Of a stretch of DNA of 64,000 bases, positions 17,285-25,501 are shown one piece after another (the first letter of the stretch is position 1; each line of letters opens with the position of its first letter). The notes beneath the pieces were generated by a model. It searched no databases, was not told where the DNA came from, and worked only from the letters and a program-made list of their open reading frames with translations. The translations under genes and the position numbers were made by a program. The DNA is from Plastoroseomonas sp036499545. Its GTDB lineage: Bacteria; Pseudomonadota; Alphaproteobacteria; Acetobacterales; Acetobacteraceae. The DNA lies in assembly GCA_036499545.1 (NCBI GenBank), contig DASYDR010000095.1, positions 1 to 64,000 of the forward strand. Reading direction: 5' to 3'.

Positions 17285-18208
17285 ATGACAGGGCAACACG
17301 CGGTGGTTGTGGGCTTCGGCCTGATGGGGTGCGACATCGCGGCGATCTTCCTCGCCGGCGGCTGGCGCGTCAGCGCGGTGGAAACCGATCGCACCGCCTG
17401 GCCGTCCCGGGAGGAGCGCGTGCGCAGCTCCCTGGCGCAGCTCGACGCCGATCCCGCGCTCGGCGCCGCGCTCACCTTGCATGGCGCGCTGGAGGATGTC
17501 GGCTTCGCCGATGCGGCGGTGGTGATCGAAGCGGTGCCGGAGCAGCTGGAGCTGAAGCGCCAGGTCTTCGCCGCGCTCGACCGGCTGGTGCCGGCGGGCG
17601 TGCCGATCGCGACCAATGCCTCAGGCCTGCGCATCACCGATATCGCGCGGGAGCTGCCGGGCCGCGCGCGCATGGCCAACCTGCATTTCTTCCTGCCGGC
17701 GCATCTGGTGCCGGGGGTCGAGGTGGTGCGCGGCGAATACACCGACCCCGCGGTCTGCGACCGGCTGGCGGCGATCATGGCCTCGCTCGGCCGCAAGCCG
17801 ATCCGCGTCGGGCGCGACGTGCCGGGCTTCCTGGCCAACCGCATCCAGCATGCGCTGATGCGCGAAGCCTTCGCCGCGATCGATGAAGGCCTGGCCACGG
17901 CGGAGGATGTGGACGCCGCGGTGCGCTATGCCTTCGGCTTCCGCTACGTCGCCGCCGGCCCGATGCTGCAGAAGGAGCTGGCGGGGCTCGAGACCCAGCT
18001 TGCCGCCGCCCGCAGCATCTACCCGTCGCTGCACAACGGCACCGAACCCTCCGCCACGCTGCAGAAGCTGGTGGCCGAAGGCCGGCTTGGCGCCAAGAGC
18101 GGCCGCGGTTTCCGTGACTGGCCGGAGGACAAGGTGGCGCGGGAGAAGGCGCGCTACGAAAGCACGCTCAAGGCCGCGACCAGGCTGCTCCGCGACGAGG
18201 AGAGCTGA
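17285..18208 (+). CDS. 3-hydroxyacyl-CoA dehydrogenase-family oxidoreductase (single domain pair)
   Basis: A 307-residue NAD-dependent dehydrogenase. The N-terminal Rossmann fold has VVGFGLMGCDIAAIFLAGGW; the motif VVIEAVPEQLELKRQVFAALD and IATNASGLRITDIA follow, then NLHFFLPAHLVPGVEVV and the C-terminal helical domain (PGFLANRIQHALMREAF). The canonical GxGxxG is slightly changed (GFGLMG). There is no fused hydratase, so it is a short HAD relative that may act on a hydroxy-acid rather than a fatty acyl-CoA. RBS GGGAGGATG precedes the start. Its stop abuts the convergent GntR gene's stop. A role in the peptide/amide island is inferred from position only. Confidence 0.87.
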   Translation: MTGQHAVVVGFGLMGCDIAAIFLAGGWRVSAVETDRTAWPSREERVRSSLAQLDADPALGAALTLHGALEDVGFADAAVVIEAVPEQLELKRQVFAALDRLVPAGVPIATNASGLRITDIARELPGRARMANLHFFLPAHLVPGVEVVRGEYTDPAVCDRLAAIMASLGRKPIRVGRDVPGFLANRIQHALMREAFAAIDEGLATAEDVDAAVRYAFGFRYVAAGPMLQKELAGLETQLAAARSIYPSLHNGTEPSATLQKLVAEGRLGAKSGRGFRDWPEDKVAREKARYESTLKAATRLLRDEES

Positions 18209-18994
18209 TCAGCCCTTGCGGGCAGGCGTCTCCGCGGCGCTTTCCTCCATCCGGCGCAGCAGCGCGACCAGACCGGCGCCGCCTTCGATGGTGTCGGCGA
18301 TCACCGCGTCGCGCGTCGCGCCCGCATCCCGCGCCCGCAGCCCGTCCAGGATGTCGAGATGGCGGTGCCGGCCGGGATAGGTCGGCCGCGCATGCGGGTA
18401 CAGGTGGTTCAGCATCGGCCCGTTGCGCAGCCAGATGCCCTCGATCACGCCCAGCAGTTCCGGCATCGCGGCGGCACGGTAGAGCCCGTGGTGAAAGCGC
18501 CAATTGGCCCCGATCGCGGCCGGCGCATCGCCCGCCGCCTCGGCCCGCACCAGCTCCGCATGCGCGCGTTCCAGCGCGCGGATGCCGGCTTCGGTAACGT
18601 GCGCGGCCGCCGCGGCGGCGGCCATGCTCTCGAGCGCCAGGCGCACCTCGCGCAGTTCCAGGTATTGCGCCAGGGTCAGCCCGGCGACGGTGATGGCGCG
18701 CGCCTGTTCCATGCGCAGCGCGCGTTCGCGAACCAGCTGCATCACGGCTTCCCGCACCGGCGTCTCGGAAACCGACAGGCTTTGCGCCAGGTCGCGGATC
18801 TTCAGGCGCTGGCCCGGCCGCATGCGGCCTTCCATCAGCGCGTTGCGCAGCTCGGCATAGACGCGGCCGGTGAAGTTCTCGCGCCCGATCGGCGTCAGGA
18901 AGCCAAGCCCGTCGCCGGCCGCGGCCCGCGATGGGCGGACGGGGCTGCGGGCGGTGGGGCGGGACCGGGCGGGCGGCTGATCCATGGACACCAT
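18209..18994 (-). CDS. GntR-family (FadR/FCD type) transcriptional regulator
   Basis: A protein of about 261 residues. An N-terminal winged helix (RVYAELRNALMEGRMRPGQRLKIRDLAQSLSVSETPVREAVMQL, the last part being the recognition helix) is followed by an all-helical FCD ligand domain with metal-type residues (ELREVRLALE, NWRFHHGLYRAA, HRHLDILDGL). Starts at ATG 18994 or ATG 18985 are both possible. A GATATATC palindrome lies 8 bp before the ATG, the expected position for autorepression, and the same site stands at two other divergent promoters of the island. FCD regulators usually sense small organic acids; the ligand here is unknown. Confidence 0.92.
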   Translation of the reverse strand: MVSMDQPPARSRPTARSPVRPSRAAAGDGLGFLTPIGRENFTGRVYAELRNALMEGRMRPGQRLKIRDLAQSLSVSETPVREAVMQLVRERALRMEQARAITVAGLTLAQYLELREVRLALESMAAAAAAAHVTEAGIRALERAHAELVRAEAAGDAPAAIGANWRFHHGLYRAAAMPELLGVIEGIWLRNGPMLNHLYPHARPTYPGRHRHLDILDGLRARDAGATRDAVIADTIEGGAGLVALLRRMEESAAETPARKG

Positions 18995-19002
18995 GACTAT
19001 TT

Positions 19003-19010
19003 GATATATC
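19003..19010. promoter_or_regulatory. GATATATC operator copy 3
   Basis: GATATATC 8 bp upstream of the GntR ATG (18994) and 58 bp upstream of the acylase start at 19069. Read on the minus strand it is preceded by GTC. With copies 1 and 2 it defines a shared motif at three divergent promoters and points to autoregulation. Confidence 0.65.
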
Positions 19011-19068
19011 GACGAACCGGCGAAGCCGGACCAGAGTTGACGCGCCGCTTCATATGGGAAGGCCCCGC

Positions 19069-21375
19069 ATGCCGCCAGCATTCAACGCCCGGACCCTGCA
19101 GGCCGCCCTGCCGCCGCTCACCGGGGAGCTCCGGCTGCCGGGCCTGGCGGCGCCGGTCACGGTGCTGCGCGACGCCTGGGGCATTCCGCATATCCGGGCG
19201 CGGGGCGAGGCCGACGCCTTCCGCGCCCAGGGCTTCGTGCATGCCCAGGACCGGCTGTTTCAGATGGAGCTGAACCGCCGCCGCGCGCTCGGCCGCGCCG
19301 CCGAATGGCTCGGCGCCGCGGCGGCCGAAGGCGATATCCTGGCCCGGCGCCTGGGCGTGGAGGTCGCCAGCCGGCGCGATTGCGCCGCCCTCGGCGAGGA
19401 GGCGCGGGCGATGGTGGAGGCCTATGCGGCCGGCGTGAACGCCTTCATCGCCTCCGGCGCGCCGCACCCCGCCGAATACGCCCTGCTCGGCACGACGCCG
19501 GAACCCTGGGAAGGCTGGCACTGCGTCGCGGTGATGCGCCGCCTCGGCCTGTTGATGGGCTCGGTCTGGTTCAAGCTGTGGCGTGCCGCGGCGTTGCCGC
19601 TGGTCGGCGCGGAGAACGCGGCCAAGCTGCGCTACGATGATGGCGGGCGCGACTTGTTGCTGGTGCCGCCGGGCGTCGAGGCCACGCGCTGGACGGCGAT
19701 GCTGGCCGATCTGGCACCCGGGATGGAAGCACTGCTCGGCACGGCGGCAGGGGATGCGACGGGCGGCGGCAGCAACAACTGGGCGGTGGCGCCGGCGCTG
19801 AGCGGCACCGGCCGGCCATTGCTCGCGGGCGATCCGCACCGCGTCTTCGAGATCCCGAACATGTATGCGCAGGGCCATCTCGCCTGCGATGCCTTCGATG
19901 CGATCGGGCTGACGGTACCGGGCGTGCCGGGCTTTCCGCATTTCGCCCATAACGGCCGCGTCGCCTGGTGCGTCACCCATGCCTTCGTCGATATCCATGA
20001 CCTGTTCGTCGAACGCCTGGATGCCACCGGCGCGCGCTGCGCCTTCCGCGGCGATTGGCGCCCGGTGCGGCGGCGGGAGGAAGCGGTGCTGGTGCGCGGC
20101 GAAGCGGCGCCGCGCACGGTCACGGTGCTGGAGACCGATCACGGTCCGATCATCGCCCAATCCGGCGACATCGCGCTGGCGTTGCGCTCGGTGCAATTCG
20201 CCGAGACCGATCTCTCCTTCGATTGCCTGCCGCGCATGCTGCGCGCGGAGAGCGTCCCGGCCCTGTTCGAAGCGACGCGCGGTTGGGGCCTGATCGACCA
20301 TAACCTGGTCGCCGGCGATACCGGCGGCCGCATCGGGCATCTGGTGCGCGCCCGCATCCCGCGCCGCCCGCGCGCCAATGGCTGGCTGCCGGTGCCGGGC
20401 TGGACCGGCGCGCATGACTGGCAGGGCTGGATCGAACACGAGGCCATGCCGCAGGTCATCGATCCGCCCGGCGGCCTGATCGTCACCGCGAACAACCGCG
20501 TCGCCGCCGATGACGGGCCGGACTACCTCTGCACCGATTGCCATCCTTCCTACCGCGCGCGCCGCATCCTGGACCGGTTGCGGACCGAGGCCGCGGCACG
20601 GACCGTGGAGGGGGCAGCATCCCTGCATGCCGATACGCTCTCCGCCAATGCCCTGCTGTTCCGCGAACGCATCGCCGCGCTGGCGGAGCCCGGCGATGCC
20701 GCGGCCGCGGCGTTGCGGGCCCGGCTGCTCGCCTGGGATGGGCGCATGCAGGCCGGAGACAGTGCCCCCACCGCCTATATCGCGCTGCGGCGCGCGTTGA
20801 CCGCGCTGTTGGCCGAGCGCAGCGGCCTGGCGGGCCTGGCGTCGCATCCCTTCCTGACCGTGGCGCCCGGCGTGGTGCCGCAGGGCCAGCTCTGGTGGGC
20901 GCTGCCGAACCTGCTGCGCGCGGACGACGCCAGCCTGCTCGGCGGCCTCGGCTGGGCGGACGCCTTCGGGGAAGCGCTGGCGCGGGCGGCACGGCAGGAC
21001 ACGGACCAGCCGTGGGGCGAAGCGCACCGGCCGCGCCTGGCGCATCCGCTCTCGCCGGGCTTTCCGGATGCGGCGGCGCTGCTCGATCCGGCCGGACTGC
21101 CGATCGGCGGCGACACCGACACGGTGCTGGCCAATGGGCTGCTGCCGGCCTCCGGCCCCGCCGCCACCTATGGCGCGCTGGCGCGCTATGTCTTCGATGT
21201 CGGCAATTGGGAGAATTGCCGCTGGGCCGTGTTCCACGGTGCCTCCGGCCATCCCGGTAGCCCGCATTTCGCCGACCAGCATGCGGAATGGGCGGCGACC
21301 AGGATGGTACCGATGACCTATGGCTGGGAGGCGATCGCCGGCGCGGCGCGGACGGCGCAGCAACTGTTGCCCTGA
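19069..21375 (+). CDS. Penicillin acylase-family (Ntn) amidohydrolase
   Basis: About 768 residues, the length of a penicillin/acylhomoserine-lactone acylase precursor. The alpha-chain part has LRDAWGIPHIRARGEADAFRAQG and HAQDRLFQMELNRRRALGR; then comes the self-cleavage and nucleophile motif GGGSNNW (Ser about 235), after which the beta chain follows (GDPHRVFEIPNMY, ETDHGPII, LTANNR-like IVTANNRVA). A GGAAGG at 19057-19062 favours ATG 19069 over ATG 19054. No signal peptide is visible, unlike classical periplasmic members, so it may act in the cytoplasm on N-acylated amines or amino acids. It is divergent from the GntR gene with a shared GATATATC site. Confidence 0.93.
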   Translation: MPPAFNARTLQAALPPLTGELRLPGLAAPVTVLRDAWGIPHIRARGEADAFRAQGFVHAQDRLFQMELNRRRALGRAAEWLGAAAAEGDILARRLGVEVASRRDCAALGEEARAMVEAYAAGVNAFIASGAPHPAEYALLGTTPEPWEGWHCVAVMRRLGLLMGSVWFKLWRAAALPLVGAENAAKLRYDDGGRDLLLVPPGVEATRWTAMLADLAPGMEALLGTAAGDATGGGSNNWAVAPALSGTGRPLLAGDPHRVFEIPNMYAQGHLACDAFDAIGLTVPGVPGFPHFAHNGRVAWCVTHAFVDIHDLFVERLDATGARCAFRGDWRPVRRREEAVLVRGEAAPRTVTVLETDHGPIIAQSGDIALALRSVQFAETDLSFDCLPRMLRAESVPALFEATRGWGLIDHNLVAGDTGGRIGHLVRARIPRRPRANGWLPVPGWTGAHDWQGWIEHEAMPQVIDPPGGLIVTANNRVAADDGPDYLCTDCHPSYRARRILDRLRTEAAARTVEGAASLHADTLSANALLFRERIAALAEPGDAAAAALRARLLAWDGRMQAGDSAPTAYIALRRALTALLAERSGLAGLASHPFLTVAPGVVPQGQLWWALPNLLRADDASLLGGLGWADAFGEALARAARQDTDQPWGEAHRPRLAHPLSPGFPDAAALLDPAGLPIGGDTDTVLANGLLPASGPAATYGALARYVFDVGNWENCRWAVFHGASGHPGSPHFADQHAEWAATRMVPMTYGWEAIAGAARTAQQLLP

Positions 21376-21376
21376 G

Positions 21377-21718
21377 CTATCGCCGCTGCAGGCGGCAATG
21401 GGCTGGCGCCACGCCGGGTGCTGCGACGGATGCCTCGTCCCTGGATGCGGTGATCGCCAGCAGGCCGGCATCCAGGCGGGCGGTGTAGCGCATGCCGGGC
21501 CCGACCCCTTCCGGCACGCCGGCCAGGGTGACCGGCACGCCTTGCCAATCCAGCATCGCGGTCGGCGCATCGCCGGCCACGAAGACAATCGGCAGCGGCT
21601 CCCGCATCCCGCCGCAGGTCAGGATGGCCGAGACACGGGGCGGCTCCGTCTGCGCCCGGGCGGCGCTCGCCGGCGCCAGGGCCAGGCAGGCGAGGATCGG
21701 GGTGGCGGCGTGGCGCAT
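21377..21718 (-). CDS. Small exported protein, possibly MliC-like lysozyme inhibitor
   Basis: A 113-residue protein with a clear signal peptide (MRHAATPILACLALAPASAARAQ). The mature 90 residues start with a Cys (ILTCGGMREPLPIVFVAG) and end with another (APAHCRLQRR), with a beta-rich pattern (AMLDWQGVPVTLAG, GMRYTARLDAGLLAITAS). Two terminal cysteines around an eight-strand pattern recall periplasmic C-type lysozyme inhibitors (MliC), but similarity is by eye only. ATG 21748 is an upstream alternative that would overlap the PfpI gene. It follows the PfpI gene and ends 1 bp from the convergent acylase stop. Confidence 0.65.
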   Translation of the reverse strand: MRHAATPILACLALAPASAARAQTEPPRVSAILTCGGMREPLPIVFVAGDAPTAMLDWQGVPVTLAGVPEGVGPGMRYTARLDAGLLAITASRDEASVAAPGVAPAHCRLQRR

Positions 21719-21732
21719 CGCGATCCGCACCG

Positions 21733-22311
21733 TCAGCGCCCCTGCCAATCCGCCGGCATCGGGCTGTGCCGGCCTTCGGCGAACTCCTCGATCATCTTGG
21801 CGCAGAAAGCCGGCAGGTCGCCGGGGCTGCGGCTGGTGACCAGGCCATTATCCACCACCACCTCCCGGTCCAGCACCTCCGCGCCGGCATTGCGCAGGTC
21901 GGTGTGGATGCTGTGGTAGCCGGTCATGCGGCGGCCTTCGGCGACGCCGGCATCGATCAGGATCCAGGGCGCATGGCAGATGGCCGCGACCGGCTTGCCG
22001 GCTTCGAAGAAGCCGCGCACGAAGCGCAGCGCTTCCCGGTCGGTGCGGAGCGCATCCGGGTTATGCGCGCCGCCGGGCAGCACCAGCCCGTCGTAATGCG
22101 TCGCATCCGCGGTCTTCACCGAGCGGTCCACTGGCACGGTCTCGCCTTTCTCGAAATGCCGGAAGCCGGTGATCTCGCCGGGCTTCGGCGACACGATCTC
22201 CACCCGCGCGCCAGCCCGTTTCAGCGCCTGCAGCGGCTGGGTCAGCTCCACCTGCTCGAAACCGTCCGTCGCCAGGATCGCGATGGTCTTGCCCTGCAGC
22301 GTTTCAGCCAT
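21733..22311 (-). CDS. DJ-1/PfpI-family protein (type 1 glutamine amidotransferase-like)
   Basis: A 192-residue single-domain protein. The nucleophile elbow is AAICHAPWILIDAG with the catalytic Cys, the acidic partner lies in GFEQVEL, and the family stretch YDGLVLPGGAHNPD is present. Members act as glyoxalase III/deglycase-like or chaperone-like stress proteins, and some were first called intracellular proteases. The TSRSPGDLPAF segment is typical of the YhbO/PfpI branch. Next gene on the same strand is a small exported protein. The upstream 341 bp separate it from the divergent serine dehydratase. Confidence 0.92.
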   Translation of the reverse strand: MAETLQGKTIAILATDGFEQVELTQPLQALKRAGARVEIVSPKPGEITGFRHFEKGETVPVDRSVKTADATHYDGLVLPGGAHNPDALRTDREALRFVRGFFEAGKPVAAICHAPWILIDAGVAEGRRMTGYHSIHTDLRNAGAEVLDREVVVDNGLVTSRSPGDLPAFCAKMIEEFAEGRHSPMPADWQGR

Positions 22312-22652
22312 GCCTCTGTTCCCTTCCGTCCGTCCGGAGCGTGATCGGTTGCGGTGAGATCACCGGAAACCGTGGATCACGCGGTCGACCACAGTCCTGG
22401 CGCATGATCCGTGCGCGCAGGCGAACGCATCGTGCTCCAGCCAGGCGGGGGGAACGCCGCGGGGCGGCCAGGGTTCACGCACCGCCGCGTGAGGGGGTCT
22501 CACGTCGGTGGCGTGGTCCGCACTCGGCGTCGCGACCTGCCGTCCGATCGCAATTTGACATCGAGACGACCGAAGCCTTCGGTCATGATGTCCGCCGGAT
22601 CTGCGCACTGCCGGGCTTCGGCTGGTCGGGATCGTGTTCGGGGAACAGGCGA
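22312..22652. other. Long intergenic region upstream of sdaA, no gene seen
   Basis: 341 bp between the divergent PfpI and serine dehydratase genes. The frame leading into the dehydratase is open but has no family similarity and looks non-coding. Features seen are GGTGA-GA-TCACC (22353-22364) and the perfect 17-bp dyad GACCGAAG-C-CTTCGGTC (22568-22584), the latter 68 bp before the sdaA start. I see no clear promoter hexamers and no RNA gene. Confidence 0.5.
22568..22584. promoter_or_regulatory. Perfect dyad upstream of sdaA, candidate operator
   Basis: GACCGAAG-C-CTTCGGTC, eight perfect base pairs around a single central base. The tiny spacer makes an RNA hairpin unlikely and a protein-binding site likely. 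It lies 68 bp before the sdaA ATG. No candidate regulator can be assigned. Confidence 0.45.
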
Positions 22653-24029
22653 ATGGAATTCGGCGTCTTCGATATCTTCCGCATCGGTATCGGCCCATCG
22701 AGTTCCCACACCGTCGGGCCGATGCGGGCGGCGGCGCGCTTCGCGGAGGCGCTTGGCGAGAAGGGCCTGCTGGCCCGGGTCGCGCGGGTGCGGGCGGAGG
22801 TCTTCGGCTCCCTGGCGCTGACCGGGCGCGGGCACGCGACGGACATCGCGATCCTGCTCGGCCTCTCCGGCGAATGGCCGGAGCATGTCGATCCCGACAT
22901 GGCGGGCGACACTGTCGCGGCGATCCAGGCGGCAGGCCGCATCCGGCTGGCCGGCCGGCATCCGGTTCCTTTCGTGGAGGCGGAGGATCTGTTGCTGCAT
23001 CGCCGTGAAGTGCTGCCCTGCCATACCAACGGCATGCGTTTCACCGCCTTCGATGCCGAAGGCGCGGCGCTGGACAGCCTGGTCTGCTACTCGATCGGCG
23101 GCGGCTTCGTGGCGACGGAGGAGGAGTTGCTGCGCCCGACGGCGCCCGCTGCCTCCGTGGTGGTGCCCCACGCCTTCGGCAGTGGCGCAGAGATGCTGGC
23201 GATGGCGGCGCGGAGCGGCCTTGGCATCGCCGCCATGATGCGCGCCAACGAACACGCACGGGGCCACGCGACGCAGGCGGTGGATGCCGGGCTGCGCCGC
23301 ATCCGCGATGCCATGCGCGACTGCATCGAGCGCGGCATGCGCGGCGAAGGGCATTTGCCCGGCCGCACCCGGCTGCGCCGCCGCGCCGCCGCCCTGCATC
23401 GCGACCTGCTGGTCCGCCCGCGCGAAACGGATCCGATGATCGCATCCGATTGGGTCAGCCTCTTCGCCATCGCGGTGAATGAGGAGAATGCGGCCGGCGG
23501 CCGCGTCGTCACCGCGCCCACCAATGGCGCCGCCGGGATCGTGCCCGCGGTGATGCATTACTACGAACGCTTCGTGGCCGGCGCGACCGAGCAGGGCGTC
23601 TTCGACCTGCTGCTGACCGCGGCCGCGATCGGGGTGCTCTACAAGCGCAACGCCTCGATCTCCGGCGCCGAGGTCGGTTGCCAGGGGGAGGTTGGCGTCG
23701 CCTGCTCGATGGCGGCGGCCGGCCTCGCCGCCGCGATGGGCGGTACCGTCGCCCAGGTGGAGAATGCCGCCGAGATCGGCATGGAGCACAATCTCGGGCT
23801 GACCTGCGATCCGGTCGGCGGGCTGGTGCAGATCCCCTGTATCGAACGCAACGCACTCGGCGCCAACAAGGCGATCATCGCCGCGCGCCTGGCGCTGCGC
23901 GGCGACGGCGCGCACCACGTCTCGCTCGATGACGTCATCCGCACCATGCGGCAGACCGGCATCGACATGCAGTCCAAGTACAAGGAAACCTCGCTCGGCG
24001 GCCTGGCGGTGAACGTCACCGAGTGCTGA
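22653..24029 (+). CDS. sdaA: L-serine ammonia-lyase, iron-sulfur dependent, single chain
   Basis: A 458-residue fused-type L-serine dehydratase that deaminates serine to pyruvate and ammonia. The substrate loop PSSSHTVGPM is at residues 15-24. The cluster-binding cysteines appear in GCQGEVGVACS, LTCDPVGG and IPCIERNALG, as expected for the oxygen-sensitive [4Fe-4S] enzymes. The conserved APTNGAAGIVPAV and IGVLYKRNASISGAEVG blocks are intact. ATG 22653 gives the standard MEFGVFDIFRIGIGPSSSH start. It converges on the LuxR gene with a tandem 53-bp repeat filling the gap. Confidence 0.96.
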   Translation: MEFGVFDIFRIGIGPSSSHTVGPMRAAARFAEALGEKGLLARVARVRAEVFGSLALTGRGHATDIAILLGLSGEWPEHVDPDMAGDTVAAIQAAGRIRLAGRHPVPFVEAEDLLLHRREVLPCHTNGMRFTAFDAEGAALDSLVCYSIGGGFVATEEELLRPTAPAASVVVPHAFGSGAEMLAMAARSGLGIAAMMRANEHARGHATQAVDAGLRRIRDAMRDCIERGMRGEGHLPGRTRLRRRAAALHRDLLVRPRETDPMIASDWVSLFAIAVNEENAAGGRVVTAPTNGAAGIVPAVMHYYERFVAGATEQGVFDLLLTAAAIGVLYKRNASISGAEVGCQGEVGVACSMAAAGLAAAMGGTVAQVENAAEIGMEHNLGLTCDPVGGLVQIPCIERNALGANKAIIAARLALRGDGAHHVSLDDVIRTMRQTGIDMQSKYKETSLGGLAVNVTEC

Positions 24030-24040
24030 TATTCGCGGTC

Positions 24041-24153
24041 GAGCGTCGGATTCAGACCTTCGGGCCGTTCGGTCCTCCGGCCATCGGACGCTCGCAAGTC
24101 GGGCGTCCGATTCAGACCTTCGGGCCATTCGGCCCTCCGGCCATCGGACGCTC
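24041..24153. repeat. Tandem pair of 53-bp dispersed repeats (family 1, copies 1 and 2)
   Basis: Copy 1 (24041-24093) and copy 2 (24101-24153) are in direct orientation with an exact 60-bp period; I count 49 of 53 identical positions. Each is bounded by inverted ends (GAGCGTC / GACGCTC) and holds an inner GGGCC...GGCCC hairpin. The pair fills the convergent sdaA/LuxR gap and overlaps the LuxR stop codon by two bases. A third, inverted copy is at 55972-56024. The elements look REP-like. Confidence 0.85.
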
Positions 24154-25279
24154 AGGCATGCCTCGGCAGCCGTGCCAGCAGGCTGGCCAGCGCCGATTGC
24201 GAATGCACGCCGACCTTGCCGAAGATGGCCTGCAGATGCGTGCGCGCCGTCGAATGCGCGATGCCCTCGCGCTCCGACACGGTGCGCAGCGGCAGTCCCG
24301 CCGCGACATGCGCGGCGATGCGCGCTTCCGTTCCGGTCAGGCCGAACAGGCTGCGCAACAGCCCCGGGTCGATGCCGGGCGAGGGGTCGCGCAGGATCAG
24401 CAGCGCGGCCGGGCGCGGCAGGCCGATCTCGGTCACCGGAATGGCCGGCGCCGCGCCGAGGATGGCGATGCAGGGCGGCGCGTGATCGGCCGCCTCGATG
24501 CTGAGCCGCCCCTTGCGCTGCGCGGCGGGGCCGAGTGCCGTGGCGCGGATGGCGGCGGCGAACTTCGCCTGCCCGGCCGTGCGCGCCGTTTGCAGCCGGC
24601 CGGCGCGCAGGCGCAGCCAGTCGCCGCGCCGGAGCAGTGCTTCCGCGTCACGATTGGCCAGGATCAGGCGGCCATCGGCATCAGCCAGCAGGGCCGCCGC
24701 ATCCATGGTGTCCAGCAGCGTGCTCCAGTTCCGCCGGACGGTGCCGGCGAAATGCCGCGCGAGGTCGAGGGCGAGGATCAGCTGTGGCGCCGCCTGCCGG
24801 ATGGCCGCGAGATTCGCCGCCGTCGTCGCGGCGCCCTTCGCGTCGAGACAGAAGCCATAGCCGCCGGTCAGCACATCCGCCCAATCGCCGTAGAGCAGGT
24901 TGGTCACCTCCTGGATGCCCTGCGGCGCGAGAATATCGGCATGGAAGGCGGTGCGGTGCAGCGTCGTCCGGCAGAGGCTCATCGCCGGCAGGATCTCGCC
25001 CGGGCGCCGGCGCATCAGCAGCGTCGACATCGGGTTGACCTGATAGCGCTCCATGTAGAGCCGGTCGCAATCGGGATCGAGCCGGCCGACATGCAGGACG
25101 CTGTCGCGGGGATCGGGCGCCATGGCATGCACCATGGCCCCCTTCGCGCCGACGGCGTCCGACACCCCGGTCAGCGCCAGGGGCCAGAGCGTGGGGTCGA
25201 GTGCCGCCGCATGCAACTTCTCGATCGTCGGCAAGCCGAGCACGGCAACCGCTGCCTTCCGCAGATGATGGAGGCACAA
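24152..25279 (-). CDS. LuxR-family transcriptional regulator
   Basis: A 375-residue protein with a C-terminal LuxR helix-turn-helix (about 310-370: LTGTEARIAAHVAAGLPLRTVSEREGIAHSTARTHLQAIFGKVGV, shown here only as a long motif split by eye: LTGTEARIAAHVAAG, then SEREGIAHSTARTHLQAIF). The preceding 300 residues have no clear autoinducer or receiver domain; a PAS-like part is possible near ALLADADGRLILANRDAEAL. The start is uncertain: TTG 25279 opens the frame and GTG 25243 is an alternative. It lies between convergent sdaA and the divergent Bug gene. Target genes are unknown. Confidence 0.87.
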   Translation of the reverse strand: MCLHHLRKAAVAVLGLPTIEKLHAAALDPTLWPLALTGVSDAVGAKGAMVHAMAPDPRDSVLHVGRLDPDCDRLYMERYQVNPMSTLLMRRRPGEILPAMSLCRTTLHRTAFHADILAPQGIQEVTNLLYGDWADVLTGGYGFCLDAKGAATTAANLAAIRQAAPQLILALDLARHFAGTVRRNWSTLLDTMDAAALLADADGRLILANRDAEALLRRGDWLRLRAGRLQTARTAGQAKFAAAIRATALGPAAQRKGRLSIEAADHAPPCIAILGAAPAIPVTEIGLPRPAALLILRDPSPGIDPGLLRSLFGLTGTEARIAAHVAAGLPLRTVSEREGIAHSTARTHLQAIFGKVGVHSQSALASLLARLPRHA

Positions 25280-25501
25280 CCCTAGCCTGTCCCGGCCTCG
25301 TTACGACCGGCAGCGGGCACCTGGGACGCCAGGATGGATCAAAGGCCGTTTATCTCGCCTTTACCCATCGGGATTTCATACTGGTACGGCGGCCGGGGAC
25401 CTGCGGAAGCTTGCATGAGATCTCTGTCATCTGCGGTCGATCGCCGGGGGACAGCCCAGCCGCCCGGTCTTATTGTCCGGCCAAACGGGAGGGTCCCATA
25501 C

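Noticed and set aside
18997..21588. Antisense open frame of about 863 codons over the acylase gene
   Set aside because: Compositional shadow of the acylase; no recognisable domain.
24041..24153. CRISPR array (two direct repeats with a short spacer)
   Set aside because: Only two repeat units of 53 bp with 7-bp spacing and inverted ends; no cas genes. A dispersed palindromic repeat explains it better.
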